The notes: a model not told the origin generated them from the sequence alone. 60,000 nucleotides of DNA from Tubulanus polymorphus (GCF_964204645.1 NC_134029.1:4599001-4659000), one strand, 5' to 3'. Counted from the first letter of the stretch, positions 35,369 through 48,136 are shown. Program-made: numbers and translations.

Positions 35369-35461
35369 AATCCCACAATGATAATAAAAAGTCCGAAAAT
35401 GAAACTTTTATTCGTTTATTTCAACGTTTCGACTATATCCTAATAGTCATCTTCAGGAATA
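35369..35461 (+). mobile_element. TATAGTC-box repeat, reference copy
   Basis: It begins AATCCCACAATGATAATAAA, then GTCCGAAAATGAAAC, TTTCAACGTTTCGACTATAT, CCTAATAGTCATCTTCAG and GAATA. This is the fullest copy in the window. On the reverse strand it reads CTGAAGA, T, GACTAT, loop, ATAGTC, GAAACG. Confidence 0.75.
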
Positions 35462-36468
35462 ATGGATTCTCTCTAAAGACCAACGACCGATGGCTCTATG
35501 TTTTATTTGACTATTCTCCACGTGTCTGAGTATCTTTCTATTCTACCATTTTCGATCAGTGGTTCTACTAACTCCTCTCTTTTTCTCTTAAATAGATTGC
35601 GAATAAGAAACTCCAGCCTGCTAATAGAACAAGAGATGCACGTCAGAGAGAAGGCAGGTGAACTACGGGTAACGATTTCAATCGGCAATTACTTAAAACG
35701 CGTATAAAATCTTCATTAAGTCAATTACGGCGTGAACCTCAGGTTGCAATTCTCCTCAGCATCAGAAAGACGCGTTGAATAATCCGATTTTTACTGGTGC
35801 CATTGTTCTAGCAATTAACCGTAATCACCCGGTTGAAAATTCAACGGCTCGAAAAGACGCTTAGTCAGATTTTTTTAAGAAGCGGAAGCGAAACATCACA
35901 AGAACAAATAGCTTTAGTTTTTAATGCGCTTTCGCAAGTGTCGCATTTCCCATGGTATTTATGAAAATCTGACGGTTTCTGCCCAAACCTCAACAAGATT
36001 AACGCAATGCCTATGAAATCAGCCGACCGATCTCAACTCGTCTCACAGGCGCCGCACGAAAAATACTTTCATAAACATCAGTCGTGTAACGGACGATCGC
36101 TATGAAATCTTGTCAGTTTTTCAATCATTCTGAAATTCTTTTGACAATAGCGCCGTAGCGCGGTGCGTCAGATCGAGTTTTCTCGGCGGTGACATTTTTC
36201 ATAAAACTGAAGATCGCCTTGTTACAGTGAATCCCAGAAGGCTTTCGCAGTGTGTCGAACTGTTAATCGTTATCTATTGTTCCAACCCGCTGGCAATAGC
36301 TGATTTATCGTTCTGACGATGACGTAATCCATCGCTTAAAATGCCTCTACTCTCGTCGGGCCGCAGGTTTTGACAATGACACCTCAGCCGATGATGCAGT
36401 ATTGGGGCCCGGCCGGGTCCCATTAGGCTGCCGTATGCGAACTGAGATTTGTCAATGTTGTGTGGTTA

Positions 36469-36545
36469 CATCCCACAATCAGGAAAGAAAGAGTTTATTT
36501 TTACGTTTCCACAATATCCTAAAAGTCATATTCTAGAATTCTGAA
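36469..36545 (+). mobile_element. TATAGTC-box repeat, degenerate copy
   Basis: Begins CATCCCACAATC, keeps TTTATTTTTACGTTTCC and ACAATATCCTAAAAGTCATA, then TTCTAG. Same order and spacing as 35.37 kb, but the inverted GACTAT/ATAGTC pairing is lost, so it is decayed. Confidence 0.65.
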
Positions 36546-37813
36546 ATACTGAATTCACGCATAACTGCTCTCAATCAAATTCTGCGGTTGGATTTTCAGT
36601 TTTTTCTTTAATTTTTTATTATTTGTATTCCCATAGTTCGTGGCATTTCTGTTCCGCGAATGCCTCTCCGACGCTTTTAAGTCATACATCTTCCGCACTG
36701 TCTTGTCGATGTAAAGATGGGCACGTGTGTACACGCTTCAGCAACTCTTCCACACAGCGCCCTTGACTCGCGCGCTAATCATATAAGCTTAATGTTTTGA
36801 ATTCTATTGAAGTGCCTCTTGTAGGCATTGTAATCGTCCTTTCCTTACAACAGTAATTAATGAATCACACCTCGGAGACTTCGAGTCAAATACGAAATTG
36901 AATTTGGTATTTTGACGGCATGGAGGCCCGCTAAGGTCAAGGTCGTGTGTATACATAGCACTTCCGTCTGTCGACAATGTACATAGCCCGACGTTCTAAA
37001 ATTCAATTTAGATGGCTGGTGCTGAACGCTGCCAAAAATGAACGATGTCGATAACCTCGACGAATAGAAATAAACGCCGCAGTCTCACATTCTGTTTACA
37101 AACACGAATTTACAATTTCTTTCGGAGAACTGAACAGAGCACCACAGCAAACATGGCACTAATGGTATATATTTTGTGTCGACCGGTACTGCACTGACAT
37201 TTGACGTTTGAGATTTTGTTTTCACTCGGAGTCTAATAGGTCTATTGATGGCTAGATTGCATGCGTCGGCCAATAATTGACTTTGGTGTTGAAGAACAAC
37301 GGAATAAGCCAGTAACAAGGTAGTAACCGTTGTAAGTGAAATAAATACCAATAGACATGCAACCTCTCGACTTTTTGCTTATTCGCTTCTGATCGAAGCG
37401 GCCCCGAGAGACGCCGGGTTGCGACCTTACAGATTCGTATGTCTTGTATGTGTCGAATCTCCGGGGATTGAGGAGATGATCGCATGAATTGAACCAGTTT
37501 TAATGGCGTTGCGAACGTTTTGATTAGACGAAAGGAACACAAATAGAGATCTGAATCTGAATCATTCTGATTTTTCTACACGCGTCGTCACTGTCGCTTT
37601 CTCTCGTTTGCTTGCGAATCGTTCTTTCGTAGTGCAGATTGTCTAGTAAAAAATATGTTTAGCCTTCTTTACTTTTCCGATTTGCAAATAATGTGCTTCA
37701 AGGGCTTGCTAATTATAAGCGCGTATTGAAATAATAACGCTTTACCCCAAGTCCTTCTTTCATGCCCAGCATTAGTAAGACACATATCCGTGTTTTGGCG
37801 ATAATATTAAGGA

Positions 37814-37858
37814 AATCCCAGCAATGATAACGAAAAAATTTAAAACCGAAAATGAAAC
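37814..37858 (+). mobile_element. TATAGTC-box repeat, 5' part only
   Basis: AATCCCAGCAATGATAACGA and CCGAAAATGAAAC match the first 40 bases of the 35.37-kb copy. The box itself is missing or unrecognisable downstream, so this is a truncated relic. Confidence 0.6.
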
Positions 37859-39430
37859 ATCTTCGGACTATTTTTCGTTAGAATTTATTGCTATACTCTC
37901 TTCATATATTTTCTTTAGGTTTACTGGGATCTAACCTAACTAATACGTGACGACTCCCTGTGGTTTATGGCTTTGCAACGACAAAAAAAACAACGTAATG
38001 GAACGTATCGATGGTGTACGGTGTAATCTATTCGATTTTGATGTTTCTAATTTGCCTTAAAATGTAACGAATTCGCTTAGGGAGACGGCATTGTTATGAG
38101 TAATACCTCGGCGTTATTGTTATTTGAATACTTGGTATTAATTTGAAGGATCGTTTATCCGAGCTACGATGACGCGCATTATCCCAGGTAATGACGCGTG
38201 GCAGATACCGAACACATAATCCATCAAAATACGATTTCAGGTTAATTAGATAGGTTAATTACATTAATCAAAGTTTATTTTTTATTGAATAATAAGGTTT
38301 GCCTACACAAATCTGCTGAATAATCAGATTTTTGAATCCAGTATTTTTTACGATAACCTTTATAAGTCGGTGATACTTGTCTTTATATCTGATATATTAT
38401 GAACCGGGACCGTTCCATGCACATACTCCAAGTTTCATCAGAAGGTCATACGGACTACACAGGTCAGTAAACGTGAAGACAGGTTAGTAGATCCTTGTAG
38501 GTTTAAGATTTTATTTAAAATACGGGCTACTGCATAGTAGCATTATCAGGTATAAGTGAGCCTGACTCAAATCAAGTTAACGTATACAGCGCTAGCTGTC
38601 TTCATATTTACTGATTTAACACCAGGTTAATACGGCTCTTCTGCTATAATGCTGCTAACACTTCAACGATATGTTTATAGGAATTCATTTCTTGAAAAAT
38701 ACCTCTGTTCCTGTTATTTTTGAAATGCCATTAAATTGTATCGCCGAAATTAATTTTTGAAGACAAAGACTCGATAACCATGCAAATACCATCTTCGAAT
38801 ACGACCGATCACAATTTCTGCTTATCGCCTGTCCATCACGTGGTCTCTTAACCAACAGACCTGAGGTGACAAATAATAACGCGGCTATGGCGGGTGACCT
38901 TTTTCGGTGCGAGCTAATTTGTCATCTTCCCCGACTCGACCAAAAATACGAGAGCGTTTCAAATCCTCGCTAGGATCACTTAGCAATCGCGGAAGCGTAA
39001 AAGACTGTCTCGGGCGTCTGGATTTTTCTCGCGCCCGTCTCCCGGCGAAGATGAATGGAGTTTTCATATGACCGCAGTCGGGCGCTTAGTGCATCCAGTG
39101 TGAAAACCAACGCGACGAATAATGAAAATAAATCATAAAAATTCGAATAAAGCAAACATTAGTATAGAGCGGCGATATAATTAAATCGTCTGGCGAGGAA
39201 AAAAACGCGCGGATAAGAAAATTAAACGATAAATTCAATTAGTAAACCGGCGGTATTATGATCTACGATGAGCGGCGGGCGTTGTGTGGATTAATCTCAG
39301 CAGGAAACCGATGGACAGATGGTGAAACTGTTCAACCAAACATCGAACAAAGGCTAATTTTTACCGAGTTATCTCTTATCACAGTCGGTTTATGCAAGTG
39401 GCCAATTTCACAAATCACGCTCTACTGATC
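37859..39430. other. non-coding stretch, no gene recognised
   Basis: AT-rich. A 60-codon minus-strand frame at 38885-39067 is Arg-rich with even codons but has no splice or promoter support. Confidence 0.45.
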
Positions 39431-39545
39431 GTACTGATATCACCGATAGCAGTCGAAATTGTCTCAACTCGCGTATTGGTTATCCGCAGTTCGTGGGTTC
39501 GAATCCTCTGTGTGACAGACTTCTTTTCTTCTAATCTCTTCATTT
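39431..39545 (+). mobile_element. tRNA-like SINE
   Basis: B box GGTTCGAATCC at 39496-39506. The surrounding GTGGGTTCGAATCC and following GTGACAGACTTCTTTTC resemble the 53.9-kb element (GGGACAGAGTTTCTC). The A box is degenerate. Limits are approximate. Confidence 0.45.
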
Positions 39546-40447
39546 TTCTATCAACCGGATAATCAGATGGAACCGAACGCGCGCAGACGGTTTGTCCTAA
39601 TTAGAACTTTATAAGTGCCAATCAAGTTCTATATCCATCATGTACTCTTCAAAGAAGTTCATAGTTTATCGTGGACTATTCTACTTACGCCTAACTCATA
39701 CTTCTGTGACTTTTCGTAATCTTCCCTTCACAGATTATTCCCAAACTCATTCGGAGTTACTGACTCATTTGACAGCACCCTCATTTTTTTCAAAGATCAT
39801 AAAACGAGATTTCGTTGTTATGTCAATCCGGTTGTGTGTGCCACATGGGATCATGAATTCGTGTGTAATTGCTAGTTTGTCGTTGATGAGATTTTAAATC
39901 GTGTGCATCCAGTTTATAGCACACAGGTGTACGGAGACGACGGGGATCTCTCCTAGCGAATAATTAATAATGCAAACGCAGATAAACGGACTATTCCTTT
40001 GTGTTTAGGGTCCGATTGGTTCGTAATTAGATTGCGAGATTTGTGATAGTCAAGTGCCCGGTGAATTATGACGTTAGTGTACTGGCTGGACAGCGAAGAA
40101 AGTTTACCGAAGGACCTTAGGTGGATTTGTATCACTACCAGCAAATACGGGACTTTGTGCTCGCCAAGAAGATGCAGATTTTAGAACACGAGTGAATCAA
40201 CATAATATATAAACTCTGATTGATGTATGCAAGATTGGTGCCCAAAATCAGATGCTGACCCCAGCCTAAACTCTCATTGTCTAACAACATAAATATAGTG
40301 CCTTTGGCCTGTTTCGTCCATTTGTATGCACACATGTACATTTTAGAATATCCCACCCTTTATTTTATCTTCAAGAAAAACATTTTGGTGCCTCTGACGC
40401 TTGTTTATGTTGCTTGCATTCACGTTCTCGGGGAAACACGCAAACCT
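39546..40447. other. non-coding stretch, no gene recognised
   Basis: Frames of 60-95 codons on both strands overlap one another and show no splice context. No repeats seen. Confidence 0.45.
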
Positions 40448-40527
40448 CGCTTCCGGTATACGAGCCGAGAAGGTTGTGAGCGCATGCGCGGGTGTATCCG
40501 CGCATTGTTGAGTAACCAGGCGCCAAA
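40448..40527. promoter_or_regulatory. possible promoter: ETS, NRF-1 and E2F-like sites
   Basis: CGCTTCCGGT (40448-40457) is an inverted ETS site. GCGCATGCGC (40480-40489) is an NRF-1 palindrome. GCGCCAAA (40520-40527) is an inverted E2F site (TTTGGCGC). A CRE-like GACGTCA follows near 40579. These are typical housekeeping-promoter motifs packed into 80 bases of a locally CpG-rich patch. No clear first exon was seen on either side. Confidence 0.35.
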
Positions 40528-42824
40528 GGGCGAAATACACATCATCACCGTGTCACAATAAAGCTCGCGAGAATACGACGTCATGACCAAAGGTTATAGT
40601 TGATGACTTTAGAAGCTCATTACCTGATATTTAATCGTTGATTGCTGGCAGGGAATTATCGTAAGAATGGGAGCCATAGACTGAAGAAACACGAGTGGCC
40701 TTGAGCGCTGCTGCTACAGACGACTATCTCTACTCGAGACTGAGGCACGTTTATTGATTTTAAAACGGGCGAACAATATATTGATCGTTTGGAAAAAATT
40801 TAAAAAGACGAAAAGGATTTCTTTTCCGTGGGATTCGCTTTACCGACCTTATATAGGCATTCCCTTGAAGGGAAAATAACGTTCACGCTTTCGTTTTGCG
40901 ATCAAAGCAAAATAGAAAATTACAGGAGAAAAATGAGCTCGTGCCTTTCGTGAGCGTTTTATCTTTCTTATCAGTGCTGGACCTCGAACTTATCAAAACG
41001 GCTTTACAACGTTCTCCATCTCGCGGCCATTTCAACGATCAGTCAAAATTAATTCATCTCTCCTAGTAATTTTCGGGTCAGTTTCTTTGTAGACATTATG
41101 TTGAACTTCGCGAGTTCTCTAAGGCCAATCGACGCTCGAGTGGCTCTTGGAATATGGACAAGTTGTAGGCCTACTCAGCCTCCAGTTGCGCGTGTATCAA
41201 TCATGTGAGTCAAGCTATAAAATCCTTAGGTTATTGGCAGTAAAAAGGTGATCTGTTTTAGCTAACTGGACAATATCGTAATAAGGTGGCAATTTCAGAT
41301 ATAGCCTTTCAGATAACATGATGAATGGGCCAGGTTTGTTTACGCAATCGAATAACTTAAAAGGCACCTGACGGAACCAAGATCTTGTAATCAGCCAGGA
41401 TCAGTTCGACAACTGAAATATATCAATTAACCAACTTTTTAGCGGCTGACCGATAGCAGATTTCTACGAACATAATTGACCGCTGAATCTTTTTATAACC
41501 CGATATTGCTTGACCACCCTAAAGTGAGAGAAAAACCAAGCGCGTGTTTGCATACTGCGTTCTGCGTGTCGTTAGTGACTAATAAGACTGGTGCCCTGTG
41601 CGGTAATTGATTCTTAGACGGGTTCCCCGGGGACAGATTGAGCACGTGACAATTGATTCAGCAGTCGAGCCACGATGTCGCCGATATCCCGGTATCTAAT
41701 GGTACCATAAATTATATGAGAAATTGGAGTCGAAAATAAAAATTGCATTTGTTTGGTAGTTGACAAATGTCGGGTGTAGTGGATATGGTTTCCATATGTT
41801 ATCATGCGATATTGTCATTACCGATTTACATTCGATGGAACCGTTTGATAGATGCTTTATTCAAAAGAAACAACATCGAAATAAACGCAACGGCAACCGG
41901 AATAAAACTACAACTACCTACGACTCCGGAATATAAAGTATACTAATTTCGAAAGGCCAAAACGGGGTAAACAGGGAAGCTATCATAAGTCTCCGGTATA
42001 TGTGACATTTATATAGACATGGTATACCAAACGACATAACGTAATTAGAATATCTTTCAAAGGTTTACATTGTCAGATTCAGATTGATCTCGTTCATGTA
42101 ACCTCAGAGTCAGTAGTAGCTACTATATGAACCTCTTCAAGTTACCCGACCTTTTCCCTGTTTACTGGTAAAGGTCACACTCTTCTGGTGTAAGTGTAAA
42201 CTGCTCGATCACTACCGGCAGAAAGTATCGTCGACATTATTCGAATAAGAAAATTCGCGATAATTTCAAAGATACGTTCTGTGTCTTCGATATCCAATCT
42301 TAAGATCAAACCCCCTGTTTTATTCCAGAAAGGTGTGGCGGGTTCGTAAGAGACGCCAAATCAAATCAAACAACTGAATAGATAAGAGGGGAACCCTTAT
42401 TTTTCAAGATAAAAAACACATGCGAATGCCTTGATATTCTTCAGAGGTTCACCTGTGCAGAAATGAAACGATAATTTATATTCATTTCTAATGAATGACG
42501 TCTGAAGGTCATAAATCAAGGTGCAAACATCGGATAGCTTTTATACCACACTTATTAGCGAAGAATTGCCACACTCTATAAAACTATTAATATGACAGAA
42601 ATAATCACCCGAGTCCAATATAATACAATTCACATAATAATTCATCCCTTGCTACCCGATATCTTTATATCAAAAGACTATGTCTAATGGCGGCGTTTGT
42701 GGCCGAATCAACCACACAAAAACGTGAATATGTCGAAGAATTGATCGACACATAGAATGACAACATTTCAAAGTTGAAATAAAAGATGAATGATATATTA
42801 TTGTTTTCATTGTTAACCATATCG
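40528..42824. other. non-coding stretch, no gene recognised
   Basis: Mostly AT-rich, unique-looking sequence without recognisable repeats or frames. Confidence 0.5.
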
Positions 42825-43019
42825 TTATCCTTGATGAGCCAATGAAGCATTGCCAAATAGGACTGGCGCTCCATGAAGCTGTTGTTTATGTTTGATGAGC
42901 TCGGGTATCATTCTGGAATCCCCTTGGTTGGCTCTACAAACTATAAACAAGCAGTAGCTCTGGCTCTTTAATGTATCGCACTTCTCCAGCCAAACGCGTC
43001 CACGCAAGGCTCCTATCAT
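42825..43019 (-). CDS. hypothetical frame or gene relic, 64 aa
   Basis: ATG-to-TAA frame with even codons, open for about nine more codons upstream. The peptide (for example GALRGRVWLEKCDTLKSQ, then RMIPELIKHKQQLHGAPVLF) looks protein-like and may be a relic of a larger coding sequence. No family recognised and no good splice sites. Confidence 0.22.
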   Translation of the reverse strand: MIGALRGRVWLEKCDTLKSQSYCLFIVCRANQGDSRMIPELIKHKQQLHGAPVLFGNASLAHQG

Positions 43020-44225
43020 TGCCTTCAGGTTTTCACAGACAATATATCATCAATTTTGAATAGGTTATAGACGCATCTCGCATAGTTTTGGAATGTGGTT
43101 AATGTTACGATGGAATCTCAGATGAGTAGGTAACGATACCTAAAGAATGTAGAGCGCGACGAGACGAGTCGCGTCGTTCTCCGTGGTAACTTTACTCCGG
43201 ACATTAATAAATAATGGAAACTTGTCACAACAAACATTGCGCTGCAGGAATGTGTGACTGACCAGTCCGTCAGGCAGAGGACAAACACGTGCCGCTGAAA
43301 TGTGTCCCGAGGAGATTGAATATTCTGCCAGCGGCATGTGGCTAATGATTACGTACATCTATTTAATATTCAAAACAGTAATACCGTGAATAGTTGTCAA
43401 TCCTTACCGGTTACTGGATCTCATATCATATCTGGTGATTTGAAAATTAATCGATGCCCTGCCCTCTCTACGAAAAAGATATATTTTTACGCTGTCCAGC
43501 GTTGAGGTCTAGAGTTTGACTCATGGTCATTCATTGATTACCATATCTTGGCGTTCATCAAGCGATTCACTTATTACGACAGTATCATTTGATGTGTCCT
43601 CGTTCGTCGCTGCCATCTGTAAGAGTTTGCTAATAGAAGTGGTGAGAGTGGGACTAGAGATAGCTAGCGAACTGTGACCGTATCGTCAGGACTAACTGAC
43701 CAGTGGGTTGACTCACTGACACACAGCGATAGGTGCTTAAAACTAATTCAATTTCGATGTAAAGGATTTTTGTGAATGGCATTATTCACGGATAGGTCAC
43801 TCATTACAGAAAGATTCGAGTGCAATTGGCTTTTTCCCCATCGTGTTTGCGATTACAAGGGCAGATGAGATGACGACAGTCATATCCGCAACTACCTGAC
43901 ATTAGAACTTTCTCTTGTTACGACTATTAAAACGCGCGTTTGCGTCATCGAAGAAGCCGCCGTTATCGCTCGCTTCTAATTTCTCATGAACCATAAATCA
44001 TGCCCGCTCCAGAAGTACTTTAACTTCTTCTCCCCGGGGCTCAATAAAGATTTGAATTTAATTGGTTTTTGTCGGGTGACTATGAAATATTCATCATTTT
44101 CAATTTTCATTAACATCATACTTTGTAGAGAGTGAGCCACTCAGTGATTTCTGGGATTTGAATGTCGTAAAGAAAAGAGAAATTGAAATCGAGGAAGGAC
44201 CCATATTCACAGCTGGGAATTGCTG
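43020..44225. other. non-coding stretch, no gene recognised
   Basis: A small GC hairpin CGCGAC/GTCGCG lies at 43155-43173. Otherwise unremarkable. Confidence 0.5.
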
Positions 44226-44485
44226 AAGCCGTTGAAAAAAAAGAAAGTTGCCTTATAGGTTCTCAGTGAAGTGCGCAACGGCGTGGGTTTTAGTAAAATA
44301 ATCATCTTCTGCCACTTAAGTTCCTTCTTCGTCCAGTTGAGGCTTCTCGCCAGAGTTAAAAGACTGTTTGTTGGCTTAGTTGCGAAACACTGACATGTCC
44401 TAACCGAATAGCATGTTTCCCTGGGACTCGAACCCACGCATCTCGTGTGGGGTCAGACGGTTCCACTCGAAAGCCACTGTGACTA
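44226..44485 (-). mobile_element. tRNA-derived SINE or tRNA pseudogene
   Basis: On the minus strand an A box TGGCTTTCGAGTGG (44463-44476) precedes a B box GGTTCGAGTCC (44424-44434) at tRNA-like spacing of about 42 bases. The T-arm stem is nearly intact (GTGGG/CCCAG). No acceptor-stem partner is found, so it is not a working tRNA. A downstream tail seems to run to a T-rich end near 44235 on that strand. Confidence 0.6.
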
Positions 44486-45862
44486 CTCATCGAGAAATCC
44501 TTCGGAAGTGACGTAATATGACAACACTACTACCGCCTGAGAGATCGTTTATTGGCGTCTACATAAGATAACGCATTAGCATAAATTGGTCATTTCGGGC
44601 ATGATTAAACCGGGATATGGATGGTACCAAAGCGACGTCGTCCTAACCAGTATTGCCAACAGTTAATGAGGTCAAATTGAAAACCATTGTGTTTGTGATG
44701 CGGCTAATTTCGCGGTCCTTAGCAACGCCATCGCCGTCGTACAGTACGGATGATGATTATACCCCGTTGAAGCCATTGTTATCGGCGGCGGGACGAATGG
44801 CAAGATTCGCCATTATTTACACACTTGTCATCGGGATTAATCTGGTTGTCTTGTCGAGGAATTGGGGGGTATTGTTTTAATCAAGAACAACGACTTCCAA
44901 TTAACCTCGCAGACTACGCTGTTCGATAGATCACCGATACACGGTATCGTCTGCGCGCCTGTGGTGTTTGATTAAACCGTTTTCGGGATTCAAATCATGC
45001 TGTTCGCTCGTCAGTCATAGATTGAATTCGATTGACGACCGATATCATTTCGTTCATACACTTCACAGTTTGAAATCCTCACAGATCGATGGTTTTAATC
45101 ATGTGGTCATTTTAAAATCAACCTAAACTTGTCAGCCGAACCAGAATTCATATTCAAGGATTTTACGCCAAAGCTCTCATCAGTCACTGTTATTCCGACA
45201 CAACTTTCTTCTCAATCCGTTTGGACATCGTAAGACCTATAAGTTACAATCTTCGATTCACTGCATGACTTCAAAGAAATGCTCTTAGTTTATTTACAGT
45301 ATATCCATCGTGGCGTCTCACAGCAAAAACGGCGTAATAGCTTTGTGATTTACAGTTGAATATTGACTCGCTGCAAAAACTGTCGTTTCCAATATTCGCT
45401 TCTCAGTGTATGTATATGCGTTTCACATATTTGGTGTAGCGCTCCTGGGACATGTAATCCATCATGTTATGGCAGTATGGCTTTACCAATCCCCTAATCA
45501 GTGGTATATATATGCAGAACAGGTTGTCGCCAATAACTTCTACTCGGCAATCAACTGTACTATTTATCACAATGAACCGTCGGATGTTTATGAGTTCTGT
45601 ATTGTTCTAACGGTTTCGGGTAATTCTTGTTTTATATCTTCGTCCAAATCAATTCCCATGTAGATTATGACTTAAGTTATTGCTGAGGTCATTCGCCAGT
45701 GGAATTTAGTCGTTTTAGTTATCGGGTCTATCTGGCTAATACCGAGGAGTCTGTCTTGTTTATTGCCAGACGTCTCTTACAAAGAATTCTTTAAGTATAT
45801 AATGAAGACACCAATAGTCTCACCCATTATATATATTAAGCTCTCCGAGACCAGTTGTGCAT
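44486..45862. other. non-coding; one frame with a membrane-like stretch
   Basis: A plus-strand 75-codon frame at 44653-44880 ends in a hydrophobic segment (FAIIYTLVIGINLVVLS) and a short tail. No support beyond composition. Confidence 0.4.
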
Positions 45863-46055
45863 CCCAATATGTACATGTCGAATGCATGTACCCTCTTACC
45901 CCTAATGAGATGGTATGTGCACCATTGTACATACATGTATACATTACGGCCCATAATAGGATAGGCCTATCAAGCCGTGTTCTTCTAAATGCACATGTAC
46001 ATCAATGTGGTCTTCTGGCGTTCATTGTACATGCACATGCACATGAATGCGGGTT
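45863..46055. repeat. degenerate ACATGTAC/ATGCAC repeat tract
   Basis: Many overlapping, partly palindromic words (TGTACATG, CATGTACC, TGTACATACATGTATACAT, ATGCACATGTACAT, GTACATGCACATGCACATG), often flanked by CATT/AATG. It is an alternating purine-pyrimidine tract. The longest frame in the window (45763-46209, 148 codons) runs through it, which explains its length. Confidence 0.65.
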
Positions 46056-46829
46056 TTTAAGTAACAGTAGCACTGATTACCTCTTCTTATTATTGCATTG
46101 TTGTAGTTCTATTGGTGAAATTTTTCAATTCGACCAAATTCAATCAAAAGTTAACTGGGCCTTCTGTAAAAATGTAGCTTCAAACTGGATTCATCACATG
46201 ATTAAATGACAGACAGTTGTGACGACATCCTTTTGACGTGCAGCGCGCGACCCGCGACCAATTGCGCGAGACATTATGCCGCAATCAATGAGTGTCTGGC
46301 TTTTATGAAAATTCAAATGCATTGATCCATCTATCCATCCAGCTAGTTGTTATTTGCCGGGCGATCGTTCTCATCTCGTAATCCATCAATCTTTTCTCAT
46401 TTCTGTGTAACTTATCGGCAATAAATCTCGCCTTACCTACGTTTTATGATGAGCTCTTACGATCACGGGTATTGTTCGTTTATTGCGAGACATTTCTTTA
46501 AGGTTGCGCAGATATTGCCGGTTTCGGCGCTGGTCATTGTTTGTACGCTGCAATAATTGGCTTCACTAGGACATTGTTTCAATACGTTATCCCATCAATT
46601 ATATCAGCGACACGCGGGATATTTCACGTGGAATTGTCGACGGATTCTTCAATTAATTCTACCGCGGAGAAATTACCAAGGCTTGAATTGCAAACCCTTC
46701 ACTCGGGAAAGGGCCACAACGCTCGAGTAACGCATTTCAACCGTTTGCTGCAATTCTAAAAGCAGTCCATTGATCTACAGAGAAGATGTCTTCGGACAAT
46801 GTAGTAAAACATACACAAACCCTCAATCC
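46056..46829. other. non-coding stretch, no gene recognised
   Basis: GTTTATTGCGAGACATTTCTT near 46480 resembles GTTTATTGCCAGACGTCTCTT near 45758, a possible short dispersed repeat. No gene seen. Confidence 0.45.
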
Positions 46830-46905
46830 AACCATCCCGTCCGAGAATCGAACCCGGGACCTTTGACATTAAAGCCAATATAGTCTCCGGCCAAGTTTTA
46901 TGAGA
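46830..46905 (-). mobile_element. tRNA-derived repeat or tRNA pseudogene
   Basis: Minus strand: B box GGTTCGATTCT (46844-46854) within a paired T arm (CCGGG/CTCGG, one G-U). Upstream TTGGCCGGAGACTATATTGG can serve as a D-arm-like A box. Acceptor stem not found, so not a functional tRNA on this evidence. Confidence 0.55.
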
Positions 46906-48136
46906 AGTGCTAAACATGGTGACCGTTTAGGCGTGATGATCAGTCAGGTGTGGTGACAGAAAAACGGACATTTAGAAATTTTAGGGGGTCCGTACGAGCG
47001 GACGAATTGATTGCCAATAACTTTGTTTGATTAAGCATGGGGTGGGGAGAGGACTTCCCTGGTATAAAAGTCATACGGCGTATCATGCTATATCATCTGT
47101 AATATCTCAGTGATACGAAGAGATTTACGACCACGATATAAGGATTAAAGTGATGCGTATAGGTATTGACGCGCGGGTAACTGACAATAAACTATGAAAT
47201 TATGACCTATTACTGAATGTAAAAGTCGTAAAAACCTATTACGCAATCCTACGCCAATCATAAACGTCACTTAAATCACGTGGTCTAATTATTTACGATG
47301 TCCAGGAGATCACGTGTGACTTGCGCGCATTTAACCGTCAAAAGGGTATTACCATTTATCAAAAAATAAATCTTTTCTTTCCAACACTTTTCCCATAATC
47401 TTTCCTCGTTTATTCATTGCAAATACTCCTTGTTCAATAGTAACTCTTGCTTCGCTTGTTTATCATAATGTTTTCCACGGAAACTAAGAAAAATCTCCAC
47501 GCAGCAAAGTCTTTTAAAGCTCGCCGTTTTTTCTTCAGCCATCGTTGGTCGCATTCTTTTCTTCTGGCGGCGGCGACAACTCGATATTCGTTATTGCAAT
47601 AATCGACGAATCGTTTGCGAAATATTTTATGAATTCCTCTCGAAATATTTGACATGTTTTCGCGTCTTGTTCGACATTCCCGAAGACAATCAACTTTATA
47701 AAGCCCGGTCTGTCGGTGACAAGCTTAGTGAGAATAAGATGTTTCGACGATTGTTTTCCGCCCCTATCAGAAAGGTCTAAATGGAGACGAGGGGAGTTTG
47801 AGCTGGTAATTGGTTAGTGTGTGCGGTATCGGCGGCGGTGCGGGCAACAATCGACTGATTACTGAATTGTGACAATAGAAAATGCCGCTGAGTCATTGCC
47901 GAGACTGGTGACTTCGAACTAATCAGTACCGGGGCTCAGTACGCAATAACGTCGTCTAACGCGAAGTCGTGCTGAAAAAATACCGTCATTTAAAACAGAT
48001 TAGCGAATAAATGCGCGCAGAAACATTGACCGCTCCTTTCACGGTGGTGAAGCAATGTTGGCTGTTTGTTACTTGCTCTTTTCGCAGTGGTATACTGTAT
48101 CACTACTTCATGTTTTAATTTCTCAACTCGACTTGA
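46906..48136. other. non-coding stretch, no gene recognised
   Basis: A Lys/Arg-rich minus-strand frame at 47434-47655 is not supported. No repeats seen. Confidence 0.45.

Noticed and set aside
37149-37169. TGGCACTAATGGTATA shared with 54.04 kb
   Set aside because: Sixteen-base identity with no extended homology on either side; too little to call a repeat.
44420-44485. Functional tRNA gene
   Set aside because: A and B boxes are good, but the acceptor stem does not pair.
45763-46209. Longest open frame in the window, 148 codons
   Set aside because: It begins at a TTG, runs through a degenerate ACATGTAC tract, has no recognised domain, and one frame of this length is about what chance gives in 60 kb.
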